Position numbers and translations under genes: made by a program
Assembly: GCF_018131225.1 (NCBI RefSeq)
Contig: NZ_JAFCMM010000001.1
Coordinates: forward strand, 558,001-622,000
Origin: Bradyrhizobium sp. U87765 SZCCT0048
GTDB lineage: Bacteria; Pseudomonadota; Alphaproteobacteria; Rhizobiales; Xanthobacteraceae
Direction: 5' to 3'
Length of the DNA stretch: 64,000 nt
In this document: piece by piece, positions 36,497 through 45,143 of the stretch
Numbering within the stretch: the stretch's first letter is position 1
Layout: every line of letters starts with the position of its first letter
The notes under the pieces: model-generated
Database searches by the model: none
Told to the model about the DNA's origin: nothing
What the model saw: the letters and a program-made list of their open reading frames with translations, nothing else

Positions 36497-38311
36497 ATGG
36501 CTCCTCCCCTGATCCAGATGAAGGATATCGCACTGACGTTCGGCGGCACGCCGCTGCTGCGCACCGCCGAGCTCAGCGTCTCGGCGGGCGAGCGCGTCTG
36601 CCTGATCGGCCGCAACGGCTCGGGCAAGTCGACGCTGCTCAAAATCGCCGCCGGGCTTGTCGAGCCCGACCGCGGCGAGCGCTTCGTGCAGCCCGGCGCC
36701 ACCATCCGCTACCTGCCGCAGGAGCCGGATTTCTCCGGCGTCGCCTCGACGCTCGCCTATGTCGAGGCCGGCCTCGGCCCGGGCGACGACGTCCATCCGG
36801 CCCATTACCTGCTGGAGCAGCTCGGCCTCACCGGGGAGGAAGATCCGGCCAACCTGTCCGGCGGCGAAGCCCGCCGCGCGGCGCTCGCGCGTGTGCTCGC
36901 GCCCTCGCCCGACATCCTGCTGCTCGACGAGCCGACCAACCATCTCGACCTGCCGACCATCGAATGGCTGGAGGGCGAGCTGTCGAGCCGGCGCTGCGCG
37001 CTGGTGCTGATCAGCCACGACCGTCGCTTCCTCACCAACCTGTCGCGCAGCACGGTGTGGCTCGACCGCGGCCAGACCCGGCGCATCGAGCGCGGCTTCG
37101 GTGCCTTCGAGGAATGGCGCGACGAAGTGCTCGCCGAGGAAGAGCGCGACCAGCACAAGCTCGACCGCAAGATCGTCGCCGAGGAACACTGGCTGCGCTA
37201 CGGCGTGTCCGGCCGACGCAAGCGCAACGTCAAGCGCCTCGCCAACCTGCATTCGCTGCGCGACCAGCGCCGTGATTATCGTGGCGCCGCCGGCAAGGCG
37301 GCGCTGACCGCCGCCACCGGAGAGACCTCCGGCACCCTGGTGATCGAGGCCAGGAACGTCACCAAGGCCTGGGGCGAGCGCATCGTGGTCAACGACTTCT
37401 CGATCCGCATGCAGCGCGGCGACCGCCTCGGCATCGTCGGGCCGAACGGCGCCGGCAAGACCACGCTCATCAACATCCTGACCGGCGCTCTCGCCCCTGA
37501 CAGCGGCAGTATCCGCCTCGGCGCCAACATCGAGATGGCGACGCTCGACCAGCATCGCGAAAGCCTCGATCCCAAAACGACGCTGTCGGAGGCACTGACC
37601 GGCGGCCGCGGCGACCATGTCATGGTCGGCGACAAGCCCAAGCACGTTATCAGCTACATGAAGGACTTCCTGTTCGCCCAGGAGCAGGCGCGCACGCCGC
37701 TGGAGGTGCTGTCGGGCGGTGAGCGTGGCCGCCTGATGCTGGCCCGTGCCCTCGCCAAGCCCTCGAACCTTCTGGTGCTCGACGAGCCGACCAACGACCT
37801 CGATCTCGAGACCCTCGACGTGCTGGAGGACCTGCTCGGCGACTACGAAGGCACGGTGATCCTGATCAGCCACGACCGTGACTTCCTCGACCGCGTCGTG
37901 ACATCGGTGATCGCGCCTGACGGCCAGGGCCGCTGGCTCGAATACGCCGGCGGCTACAGCGACATGCTCACGCAGCGCGGTGAGGATTTGCGGCGCGATG
38001 CGCCGAAGACGGCCGCAACCAGGGCGGCGAAAGAGCCGACAGAACCGAAGGCGAGCCCGGCCGCCGCCAAGCGCCGCCTCAGCTTCAACGAGAAGCACGC
38101 CCTGGAGACGCTGCCCAAGACCATGGCCAAGCTGCAGGCGGACATCGCCGTGCACCAGAAAAAGCTCGACGATCCGGCACTGTACGCGCGCGACCGCAAG
38201 GCGTTCGACGACAGCTCGGCCGCACTCGCCGCAGCCCACGCCAAGCTGCAGGAGGCCGAGGAGAAGTGGCTGGAACTCGAGATCCTGCGCGAGGAAATCG
38301 AGCAGGGCTGA
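36497..38311 (+). CDS. uup: ABC-F family ATPase Uup
   Basis: Soluble ribosome-associated ABC-F ATPase of 604 residues. First ATPase: Walker A GRNGSGKST, signature LSGGEARRAAL, Walker B ILLLDEPTNHLDLPTIEWLE. Second: GPNGAGKTT, LSGGERGRLML, LLVLDEPTNDLDLETL. The linker with EEHWLRYGVSGRRKRNVKRLANL, and the C-terminal Lys/Glu-rich coiled coil (LSFNEKHALETLPKTMAKLQADIAVHQKKL) that binds DNA in E. coli Uup, identify it as Uup rather than EttA. Acts on stalled ribosomes or branched DNA. Downstream of yaiI by 12 bases. Confidence 0.95.
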   Translation: MAPPLIQMKDIALTFGGTPLLRTAELSVSAGERVCLIGRNGSGKSTLLKIAAGLVEPDRGERFVQPGATIRYLPQEPDFSGVASTLAYVEAGLGPGDDVHPAHYLLEQLGLTGEEDPANLSGGEARRAALARVLAPSPDILLLDEPTNHLDLPTIEWLEGELSSRRCALVLISHDRRFLTNLSRSTVWLDRGQTRRIERGFGAFEEWRDEVLAEEERDQHKLDRKIVAEEHWLRYGVSGRRKRNVKRLANLHSLRDQRRDYRGAAGKAALTAATGETSGTLVIEARNVTKAWGERIVVNDFSIRMQRGDRLGIVGPNGAGKTTLINILTGALAPDSGSIRLGANIEMATLDQHRESLDPKTTLSEALTGGRGDHVMVGDKPKHVISYMKDFLFAQEQARTPLEVLSGGERGRLMLARALAKPSNLLVLDEPTNDLDLETLDVLEDLLGDYEGTVILISHDRDFLDRVVTSVIAPDGQGRWLEYAGGYSDMLTQRGEDLRRDAPKTAATRAAKEPTEPKASPAAAKRRLSFNEKHALETLPKTMAKLQADIAVHQKKLDDPALYARDRKAFDDSSAALAAAHAKLQEAEEKWLELEILREEIEQG

Positions 38312-38347
38312 ACGCGGCTTGCCCGGAGAACGCGCGCTCGTCTCCCG

Positions 38348-39484
38348 CTAGATCGATCCGACTGGCTGCTGCTGGGTGGCGCAATGAATGCCGCCTCCCG
38401 CTTCGCCAATCGGGTCGATATCGAGATTGACGACTTCACGGCCCGGATAGAGCTGGCGCAGCAAGTCGCTGGCGGCAGCATCGGCCTTGTCGTCGCCGAA
38501 CTCCGCTCCGATGACCGCGCCATTGCAGAGGTAATAGTTGACGTAGCTCGAAACGAAGTCGTCCGACACAGACCGGATCCGTTCGGGATCGGGTTCTGAC
38601 ATCACCACGATATCGAGGCGGCGGCCGGCTGCGTCTGTGGCCTGCTTGAGAATTTCGTAGGTCTCGAACGCCGCCACGCTCCAGGGATCACCGCTGTCCT
38701 TCTTCGCCGGCAGCTGGATCACGACCTGCCCCGGCTTCACGAACCGCGCCAGCGCATCGATGTGATAGTCGGTGATATCGGCGCCCTTCACGCCCGGCGC
38801 CCAGATCATGCGCTCGGCGCCCAAGGCATCCAGCAGCAGCCGCTCGATCTCGGCCTTCGTGCCCCGATTGCGGTTGGGATTGATCCAGGAGCTCTCATGG
38901 GCGAGCAGCGTCCCCGCGCCATCGGTTTCGACGCCGCCGCCTTCGCCGACCAGGCCATTGTTGAACACGCGAAGCCCGAGCCTCTGAGCGACCCGCCCGG
39001 CGATCTGTCCATCGGCAGCGTGAGGCTGCTTGTTGCCCCAGCCGTTGAAATTCAGCTCCGAGATCGCCAATGCGCCATTGGCGGAACGCACGAAGGTCGG
39101 CCCGGCGTCGCGACACCAGAGGTCGTCCGTGGCGATCGGCCAGACTTCGATCTGCGCGCCGAGCCGTTGCTGGACCGCCGCGACCTGCGTGGGTCGGGCC
39201 AGCATGACCATCGGCTCGAAGCGCACGATCGCCTGCGCGATCGATACGATGCGGCCGCGGACGGCCTCCAGTTCCGCGCTCCCGCCATGGATCGCCGCAC
39301 GCGCGGGCCATTGCATGAACGTGCGCGCATGCGGCTCGGATTCCAGCGGCATGCGGAAGCCGAGGCTGCGCGCGGAGCCGTCGCTCTGGCTGTTGCCGGG
39401 CGGCGCGGCGGACGACGCATCAGTGGTCATCAGCAACAGGCCCCATGCAGCGGTTGTTTTCAGGATCTTGCGGCGGTCGGGCAT
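38348..39484 (-). CDS. Agmatine deiminase-family protein with Tat signal
   Basis: Peptidylarginine/agmatine deiminase fold of 378 residues, hydrolysing a guanidino group to a ureido group. The N-terminus MPDRRKILKTTAAWGLLLMTTDASSA is a twin-arginine signal, so the enzyme is probably exported, unlike cytosolic AguA. Catalytic elements: Asp in DDLWCRDAGPTFV, His in TDYHIDALARF, and the nucleophile Cys in the C-terminal GGGIHCATQQQP. Conserved substrate loop GEGGGVETDGAGTLLAHESSW also present. ATG 39484 is chosen, since ATG 39511 adds residues before the signal. Convergent with uup. Substrate may be agmatine or another guanidine. Confidence 0.88.
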   Translation of the reverse strand: MPDRRKILKTTAAWGLLLMTTDASSAAPPGNSQSDGSARSLGFRMPLESEPHARTFMQWPARAAIHGGSAELEAVRGRIVSIAQAIVRFEPMVMLARPTQVAAVQQRLGAQIEVWPIATDDLWCRDAGPTFVRSANGALAISELNFNGWGNKQPHAADGQIAGRVAQRLGLRVFNNGLVGEGGGVETDGAGTLLAHESSWINPNRNRGTKAEIERLLLDALGAERMIWAPGVKGADITDYHIDALARFVKPGQVVIQLPAKKDSGDPWSVAAFETYEILKQATDAAGRRLDIVVMSEPDPERIRSVSDDFVSSYVNYYLCNGAVIGAEFGDDKADAAASDLLRQLYPGREVVNLDIDPIGEAGGGIHCATQQQPVGSI

Positions 39485-39553
39485 GGCGACAGGGTAAGGA
39501 TGCCCCGCCACTGCGACAACAGCGAACGAGCCAGCTCACGTCGCAGCCTCCGT

Positions 39554-40456
39554 TCAACGGCCGGCGAGCGCCTGGAATTCACGATCGAGCGCTTCGCGAA
39601 ACACCGCGATCGGGCGCTCCAGCCGCCCGGCCGGCGGCCGATGCACCACCCAAGCCCGCACCGCCGGCGTGAATCCCGGCACGGTGACCATCTTCAGCTT
39701 TTTGCGGTAGGCGCTGCGCCGCAGCGCCACCGGGGTTGCGATGCCGACGCCCAGCCCGCGCGCCACCAGCGACAGCCGCAGTTCCGAATCCAGCGCCTCG
39801 ACGGCGACGGTGAACGGCAGATGCGCGGCATCGAAGTGGCGCTTGAGAGTATGGCGAAAGCCGCAGCCATCCTGGTTGATCACCCAGGTCAGGGCCGACA
39901 ACGTCGCGAGGTCGGCCGTCTTGCCGATCTTCATGTCGCGCGCGACCACGAACAGCACCGGCTGGGCGCCGAGATCGTCGGCGGCGAGTTCCGTCGGCGG
40001 CGCCATACCGTCTGGCAGGCAGACCGCCGCCGCGTCGAGTTCGTTGCGCACCACGCGCGCGAGGTGCTCCGGCGACCAGCCCGAGATCACCCGCACGGCC
40101 AGCGTCGGGAAAGCGCTGCGCAGCGCATCGAGCGGCCCGGTCAGGCCGCTCTCCGACAGATAGGGCGTGATACCGAGCCGGAACTCGCCGCGCACCGCAC
40201 CATCCTGTGCGACGCCGGATTTGAGATCCTCCAGCGAGCGCAGCACCCGCCGGCCATGCTCATAGGCCTCGCGGCCGGCCTGGGTCGGGCGCAGGGGCTT
40301 GGACTGCCGGTCAAGCAGCTCGGCACCGAGCAGGTCTTCCAGGCTCTGCACCCGCCGCGTCACGCCGGGCTGGGTCAGATTGAGCCGCGCCGATGCAGCC
40401 ACGATCGAGCCGGTTTCGACCACCGCGACGAAGGCCATGAGGTCATTTGTATTCAT
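39554..40456 (-). CDS. LysR-family transcriptional regulator
   Basis: Regulator of 300 residues. Winged helix: MNTNDLMAFVAVVETGSIVAASARLNLTQPGVTRRVQSLEDLLGAELLDR. Effector domain begins with GEFRLGITPYLSESGLTGPLD. It is divergent from an MFS exporter gene across 91 bases that contain an ATTGAA-N11-TTCAAT inverted repeat of the T-N11-A class. The most likely role is control of that transporter and its own gene by the transporter's substrate. Confidence 0.92.
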   Translation of the reverse strand: MNTNDLMAFVAVVETGSIVAASARLNLTQPGVTRRVQSLEDLLGAELLDRQSKPLRPTQAGREAYEHGRRVLRSLEDLKSGVAQDGAVRGEFRLGITPYLSESGLTGPLDALRSAFPTLAVRVISGWSPEHLARVVRNELDAAAVCLPDGMAPPTELAADDLGAQPVLFVVARDMKIGKTADLATLSALTWVINQDGCGFRHTLKRHFDAAHLPFTVAVEALDSELRLSLVARGLGVGIATPVALRRSAYRKKLKMVTVPGFTPAVRAWVVHRPPAGRLERPIAVFREALDREFQALAGR

Positions 40457-40469
40457 GCGGAACTCGCAT

Positions 40470-40492
40470 ATTGAATATCAGTTCATTTCAAT
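40470..40492. promoter_or_regulatory. LysR-type (T-N11-A) binding site
   Basis: ATTGAA at 40470-40475 and TTCAAT at 40487-40492, with an 11-base spacer, fit the LysR T-N11-A inverted repeat. It lies in the 91-base gap between the LysR gene and the divergent MFS gene, close to the LysR start. Confidence 0.6.
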
Positions 40493-40547
40493 TGTCGCAT
40501 AATCTCGCAACTGCTTAAAGGCCCTTCCGCAACGACTTGAGGGCTCC

Positions 40548-41771
40548 ATGAGCGCCAGCGACACCACCTCTTCCACTCCCGTGCCGGGCACCGCGACGAT
40601 TACCCGGTCCTTCATCTGGCTTGGCGCCATCGCCACCGGCACGATCGTCACCAACCTGTTCGCGCCGCAGATCCTGGTCGGCGAGATGGGGCCGGCGCTG
40701 CACATGAGCGCCACGCAGGCGGGCCTGATCAGCACCCTCACCCTGCTCGGCTATGCGCTCGGCCTGTTCCTGCTGGTGCCGCTCGCCGACCGCCTGGAAA
40801 ACAAACGGCTCATCCTGACGACGCTGTGCGGCACGGTGGCTGCCGCGCTGTGCACCGCGCTGGCGCCGACGCCGGGGCTGCTGCTCCTTGCCGTGTTCGT
40901 GCTCGGCGGCTCCTGTGCCGCGATCCAGATGCTGGTGCCGCTGATCGCGGCGATGGCGCCGCCGGCCGACCGCGGCCGGGTCATCGGCGAGGTCATGAGC
41001 GGACTGATGGTCGGCATCCTGCTGTCGCGGCCGCTGGCGAGCTTCGTCGCAGACCTCTGGGACTGGCGCGGCTACTATGTGCTGTCGGCAACTGCCGTCG
41101 CCGTTCTTGCCGTCGCGCTCGGCGTGCGCCTGCCGACCCTGCGCCCGCTCGCCCATGTCAGCTACCCGCGCCTGCTCGGCTCGTTCTGGACGCTGCTGCG
41201 GGAGGAGCCGGTGCTGCGCGTCCGCTCGTGGACGGCGGCGCTGGTGATGGCGGCTTTCAGCGCGTTCTGGGCCGCCGTGGCACTGCGCCTGACCACGGCG
41301 CCGTTCCACCTCGACGCCCGCGGCATCGCCGTGTTCGCGCTGGTCGGCGCTGCCGGCGCGACGGCCGCGCCGATCGCGGGCCGGATCGGCGACGGCGGCC
41401 ATGTGCGCGTGCTGCTGATCGCCTCGCATCTGATGATCGTGCTGTCATCACTGGCAGCGGCGTACGCCGCGACGCTGACCGACCCGGCGTGGTCGCTGGG
41501 GCTGCTCGCCGCCGCCGCCGTGCTCCTCGACATCGGCATCACCAGCGACCAGACACTCGGCCGCCGCGCGGTCAACCTGCTGCGCCCGGAAGCGCGCGGC
41601 CGCCTCAACGGGCTGTTCGTCGGGCTGTTCTTCATCGGTGGCGCGATCGGCTCCGCGGCCGTCGCCTTCGCCTGGCCGCTCGGCGGCTGGACGGCAGTGT
41701 GCGCGGTCACCGCGCTGTTCGGGCTGCTGGCGCTGATCACCGATCTCGCCACCCGCACCGGAACGGCATGA
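40548..41771 (+). CDS. MFS transporter, 12-helix exporter
   Basis: Inner-membrane major facilitator of 407 residues with about 12 helices. Motif A variant PLADRLENKRLI between helices 2 and 3; helix 1 region FIWLGAIATGTIVTNLFAPQILVGEMGPALHMS. The central loop is short (VRLPTLRPLAHVSYPRLLGSFWTLLREEPVLR), and the second half has GRIGDGGHVRVLLIASHLMIV and NLLRPEARGRLNGLFVGLFFIGGAIGSAAVAFAW, typical of the DHA1-like YnfM/YfcJ-type exporters. The divergent LysR gene and its T-N11-A site point to inducible expression. Substrate unknown. Confidence 0.9.
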   Translation: MSASDTTSSTPVPGTATITRSFIWLGAIATGTIVTNLFAPQILVGEMGPALHMSATQAGLISTLTLLGYALGLFLLVPLADRLENKRLILTTLCGTVAAALCTALAPTPGLLLLAVFVLGGSCAAIQMLVPLIAAMAPPADRGRVIGEVMSGLMVGILLSRPLASFVADLWDWRGYYVLSATAVAVLAVALGVRLPTLRPLAHVSYPRLLGSFWTLLREEPVLRVRSWTAALVMAAFSAFWAAVALRLTTAPFHLDARGIAVFALVGAAGATAAPIAGRIGDGGHVRVLLIASHLMIVLSSLAAAYAATLTDPAWSLGLLAAAAVLLDIGITSDQTLGRRAVNLLRPEARGRLNGLFVGLFFIGGAIGSAAVAFAWPLGGWTAVCAVTALFGLLALITDLATRTGTA

Positions 41772-41781
41772 CCGCGCCTCG

Positions 41782-43041
41782 TCATAGCGTACCTTCCGCG
41801 CGCAGCCGGGCGAGCACGCCGCGTCCGGCTGCCGCGCCGGTCGCGAACGTCGCCTGCAGCAGATAGCCGCCGGTCGGCGCTTCCCAGTCCAGCATCTCGC
41901 CGGCAACGAACACCCCCGGCAGCCGGCGCAGCATGAAGGAGGCGTCGACCTCGTCGAAGGCGATGCCGCCCGCCGTCGAGATCGCGCGATCGATCGACGC
42001 CGTACCGCTCAGCCGCACCGTGACCGCGTTGACCGCCTCCGCCAGGGCATCGGACGAAAGCGCACCGAGGTTCACACCGCGCGCGATCGCGCTCTCCTGC
42101 AGCAGCGCCATCGCCACCGGCGACAGGCCGATCGCCTTCCGAAGAAAAGTCGACAGCGACTGCTTGCGGCGTGGCACCGCGAGCCGAGTCGCCAGATCGG
42201 TCGCGGAGGCGTCCGGGCGCAGCGCAACCGTCAAGTCGGCAAAACCGTCCCGGGCGATCGCCTCGCGCAGCACCGATGACAGCGCGTAGACGCCGCCACC
42301 TTCGAGGCCGTCGCGCGTGACCACCAGTTCGGCCCGGCTCGTCGCCGCACCGGCCGACAGTGCAATTCCCTTCAGCGGCGTGCCTTCGAAGCGGTCGCGG
42401 AACAGTGCCGACCATGCCACGCGAAAGCCGCTGTTCGCCGGCCGCAATGGCGCAATCGCAATGCCGCGCGCGGCGAGGATGGACTGCCAGCCGCCATCGG
42501 AGCCGAGCCGCGGCCAGCTCGCGCCGCCGAGCGCAAGCACGGTGATATCCGCCGCGGTCTGCACCAGGCCATGGGGCGCTTCGAACCGCAGGCGGCCATC
42601 ATCCGCCCACCCCGTCCACTGGTGACGCAGCGCCAGCGTCACGCCCTGCCCTTCGAGGCGGCGCAACCAGGCGCGCAGCAGCGGCGACGCCTTGAGCGCC
42701 TGCGGAAACACCCGGCCGCTGCTGCCGACAAAGGTCGGCTGCCCGAGCGCAGCGCACCACGCCTGCAGGTCAGCGGACGAGAATTTTTCGACCGCGTCGC
42801 GCAGCGCCGGTTCGGCGGCGCCGTAGCGCGCCATGAAGGCGGCAAGCGGCTCGCTGTGGGTAATGTTGAGGCCGCCGCGGCCGGCCATCAGGAACTTGCG
42901 GCCGGCCGACGGCATGCGGTCATAGACGGTGACGCGCGCCCCGCCCGCGGCAATGGTCTCCGCGGCGATCAGGCCGGCCGGCCCCGCGCCGATCACAGCG
43001 ATGGTTCGACCGGAAATATCAGGAGATGGAGACACGGTCAC
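41782..43041 (-). CDS. HI0933/BaiN-type flavoprotein (TIGR03862-like)
   Basis: FAD-binding oxidoreductase of 419 residues. The N-terminal dinucleotide motif VIGAGPAGLIAAETIAAGGARVTVYDRMPSAGRKFLMAGRGGLNITHSE (from about residue 15) is diagnostic of the HI0933/BaiN group: the GRKFLMAGRGGLNITHSE stretch contacts FAD. The C-terminal GGIAFDEVDASFMLRRLPGVFVAGEMLDWEAPTGGYLLQATFATGAAAG completes the cofactor site. Length and start match the family. The role is uncertain; a gut relative reduces bile-acid intermediates, but most members are uncharacterised. It converges with the MFS gene. Confidence 0.9.
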   Translation of the reverse strand: MTVSPSPDISGRTIAVIGAGPAGLIAAETIAAGGARVTVYDRMPSAGRKFLMAGRGGLNITHSEPLAAFMARYGAAEPALRDAVEKFSSADLQAWCAALGQPTFVGSSGRVFPQALKASPLLRAWLRRLEGQGVTLALRHQWTGWADDGRLRFEAPHGLVQTAADITVLALGGASWPRLGSDGGWQSILAARGIAIAPLRPANSGFRVAWSALFRDRFEGTPLKGIALSAGAATSRAELVVTRDGLEGGGVYALSSVLREAIARDGFADLTVALRPDASATDLATRLAVPRRKQSLSTFLRKAIGLSPVAMALLQESAIARGVNLGALSSDALAEAVNAVTVRLSGTASIDRAISTAGGIAFDEVDASFMLRRLPGVFVAGEMLDWEAPTGGYLLQATFATGAAAGRGVLARLRAEGTL

Positions 43042-43154
43042 GGGCGGAGGTCACAGGACATGATCGCCGCCTTATCGGCCGCGCCGGCCCCGAAGCCAAG
43101 TCCGAAAGCACCTCCCGGCGTGCCATGGCCCCCAAACACACGCAGATCCCGAAC

Positions 43155-43196
43155 ATGGGTACGGGGCGGCAAGTGTCCCTGCCGCCCCGTTCCCAT
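43155..43196 (-). terminator. Strong hairpin after the fds-oxlT operon
   Basis: ACGGGGCGGCA/TGCCGCCCCGT (11 bp, 8-base loop), extended past one T-T mismatch by ATGGG/CCCAT. It begins 14 bases after the antiporter stop on the minus strand. No U-run follows, so termination may rely on the hairpin or Rho. It is the best terminator-like structure in the window. Confidence 0.6.
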
Positions 43197-43209
43197 CCCT
43201 CTCAGGCGA

Positions 43210-44862
43210 TCAGAAGATCTTGACCGCGTTCTTGAGCGTGATCCACACGCCCCACGCCAGCGGAATGCCGACGAAGGCCCAGAACAGCAGCGCCGGACCG
43301 TCGAGACCGCCCTTGCCGATGCCGAACGAACCGCTCGGCCCCGACGCCGCGCCCTTGGTCGCGGCCTGCAGCTTGGAGACCTCTTCCTGGCTCATGTACC
43401 ACTTGGGATCGACCGGCTTGATCAGGTAGTTGCAGATCAGGCCCGCGATCAGCATCGCGCAGAGAATGTACATGGTGGTGTTGTAGAGCTGGTCACGCGG
43501 CACGCCGGCGGCGAGCTGCGCCTCGCGGATGTAGTTCACGACCACCGGGCCGATGATCCCCGCCGTCGACCACGCCGTCAGCAGCCGGCCATGGATGGCG
43601 CCGACGAACTGCGTGCCGAACATGTCGGCGAGGTACGCCGGCACCGTGGCGAAGCCGCCGCCATACATCGACAGGATGATGCCGAACGCCAGCACGAACA
43701 GTGCCTTGCTGCCGATCGCCGCGAACCATGGCGCAGAAGCGTAGAGCACGATGCCGAGCAGGAAGAACGTGTAGTAGGTGCTCTTGCGGCCGATGTGGTC
43801 GGACAGCGACGCCCAGAAGAACCGGCCGCCGATGTTGAACAGCGACAGCAGGCCGGTGAATCCCGCCGCGATGGCGGCGATCGCCACCTTCTGCTCGGCG
43901 CTGAGCGCGTTGAACTTGAGGTCCGGCAGACCGATCAACGAACCGGCGAAGATCTCCTGCAGCATCGGCGAGGCCATGCCGATGACGCCGATACCGGCCG
44001 ACACGTTCAAACACAGCACCCACCAGATCAGCCAGAACTGCGGCGTCTTGTGCGCGTTGTCGAGATGGACATGGTGCTGGGTGATCATCGACTTGTTCTC
44101 GGCCGGCGGCGCCCAGCCGTCCGGACGCCAGCCGGACGGCGGCAGGCGGTAGCGGAACGCCCCGATCATCATGAACACGAAGTAGATGACGCCCATGGCG
44201 AGGAACGTTTCCCACACCCCGACCGACGTCGGCGTCTTGAAAGTGTTCATCAACAGGTCGGCGAGCGGTGCGCCGATCATGGCACCACCGCCGAAGCCCA
44301 TGATCGCCATGCCGGTGGCCATGCCGCGGCGGTCGGGGAACCATTTCACCAGCGTCGACACCGGAGAGATATAGCCGAGGCCGAGACCGACACCGCCGAT
44401 CACGCCGGAGCCGAGCCACAGGATCCAGAGCTGGTGGGTGTAGACGCCGATGGCGCCGAGCAGAAGGCCGCCCGCCCAGCAGAACGCGGCGACCACGCCA
44501 GCCTTGCGCGGCCCTGCCCGTTCCAGCCAGCCGCCCCACAACGCAGCCGACACGCCGAGCACGACGAAGAACAGCGTGTACATCCAGCCGAGGCTGGCGA
44601 CGCGCCAGTCGCAGGTGGTGGTGAACAACTCCTGCACGATCGACATGTCCTGGCAGACCTTCGGCGCGGTGAGGCCGACGGCGCGCGACAGCGGCAGCCA
44701 GAACACGCTGAAGCCATAGGCCATGCCGATGCAGAGATGGATGCAGAGCGCCGCCGGCGGCACCAGCCAGCGATTGAATCCGGCAGCGGCAATAATGCGT
44801 TCGCGATCAAGGATGCCGGCAGTGCTGCCGGACATCGTCCCCGCATTGTCCAGAGTAGCCAT
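43210..44862 (-). CDS. oxlT: Oxalate/formate antiporter (OFA) family MFS transporter
   Basis: Twelve-helix major facilitator of the OFA family, 550 residues, predicted to exchange oxalate and formate or take up formate. Family patterns: NRWLVPPAALCIHLCIGMAYGFSVFWLPLSRAVG in helix 1, GLGLGYISPVSTLVKWFPDRRGMATGMAIMGFGGGAMIGAPLA around helices 4-5, and RLLTAWSTAGIIGPVVVNYIRE near helix 11. The C-terminus adds a QxEEVSKLQA loop and an extra helix. The last gene of the formate dehydrogenase operon, 62 bases after fdsD. Oxalyl-CoA decarboxylase and formyl-CoA transferase are absent nearby, so formate supply is the safest inference. Confidence 0.88.
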   Translation of the reverse strand: MATLDNAGTMSGSTAGILDRERIIAAAGFNRWLVPPAALCIHLCIGMAYGFSVFWLPLSRAVGLTAPKVCQDMSIVQELFTTTCDWRVASLGWMYTLFFVVLGVSAALWGGWLERAGPRKAGVVAAFCWAGGLLLGAIGVYTHQLWILWLGSGVIGGVGLGLGYISPVSTLVKWFPDRRGMATGMAIMGFGGGAMIGAPLADLLMNTFKTPTSVGVWETFLAMGVIYFVFMMIGAFRYRLPPSGWRPDGWAPPAENKSMITQHHVHLDNAHKTPQFWLIWWVLCLNVSAGIGVIGMASPMLQEIFAGSLIGLPDLKFNALSAEQKVAIAAIAAGFTGLLSLFNIGGRFFWASLSDHIGRKSTYYTFFLLGIVLYASAPWFAAIGSKALFVLAFGIILSMYGGGFATVPAYLADMFGTQFVGAIHGRLLTAWSTAGIIGPVVVNYIREAQLAAGVPRDQLYNTTMYILCAMLIAGLICNYLIKPVDPKWYMSQEEVSKLQAATKGAASGPSGSFGIGKGGLDGPALLFWAFVGIPLAWGVWITLKNAVKIF

Positions 44863-44924
44863 GTTGTTTTCTCCCCGTGGCAGCCGCCTTCATTGGCGAG
44901 GCGGTCTGTCGTCCCGACGCTTGA

Positions 44925-45143
44925 CTACGACCCTGGCCTCCTCAGCCCCACCATCGCACTGCGCACGAGGGGATCGAGCCCCTCGCCGCCAGCCTCCCAA
45001 TGCGCCAGGATCGCGGAGCGCATGCGGGGATCCCAGAATTTGTTGATGTGCTCGGCGATGCCCGGCACAGCCCTGGCCTCGCCCTGACTCCTGAAAAAGC
45101 TGCCGATCTGGTTGGCCATGTGGACCAATCTGTCAGGCGACAT
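44925..45143 (-). CDS. fdsD: Formate dehydrogenase delta subunit
   Basis: Small accessory protein of 72 residues, MSPDRLVHMANQIGSFFRSQGEARAVPGIAEHINKFWDPRMRSAILAHWEAGGEGLDPLV, the whole of which is characteristic of FdsD. In FdsABG enzymes FdsD is needed for an active complex or for molybdenum cofactor insertion, though not a redox subunit. The start lies inside the end of fdhD (frame overlap of about 11 bases), so the two are translationally coupled. ATG 45143 is preferred because the longer frame to 45215 reads antisense to fdhD coding sequence. Confidence 0.93.
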   Translation of the reverse strand: MSPDRLVHMANQIGSFFRSQGEARAVPGIAEHINKFWDPRMRSAILAHWEAGGEGLDPLVRSAMVGLRRPGS

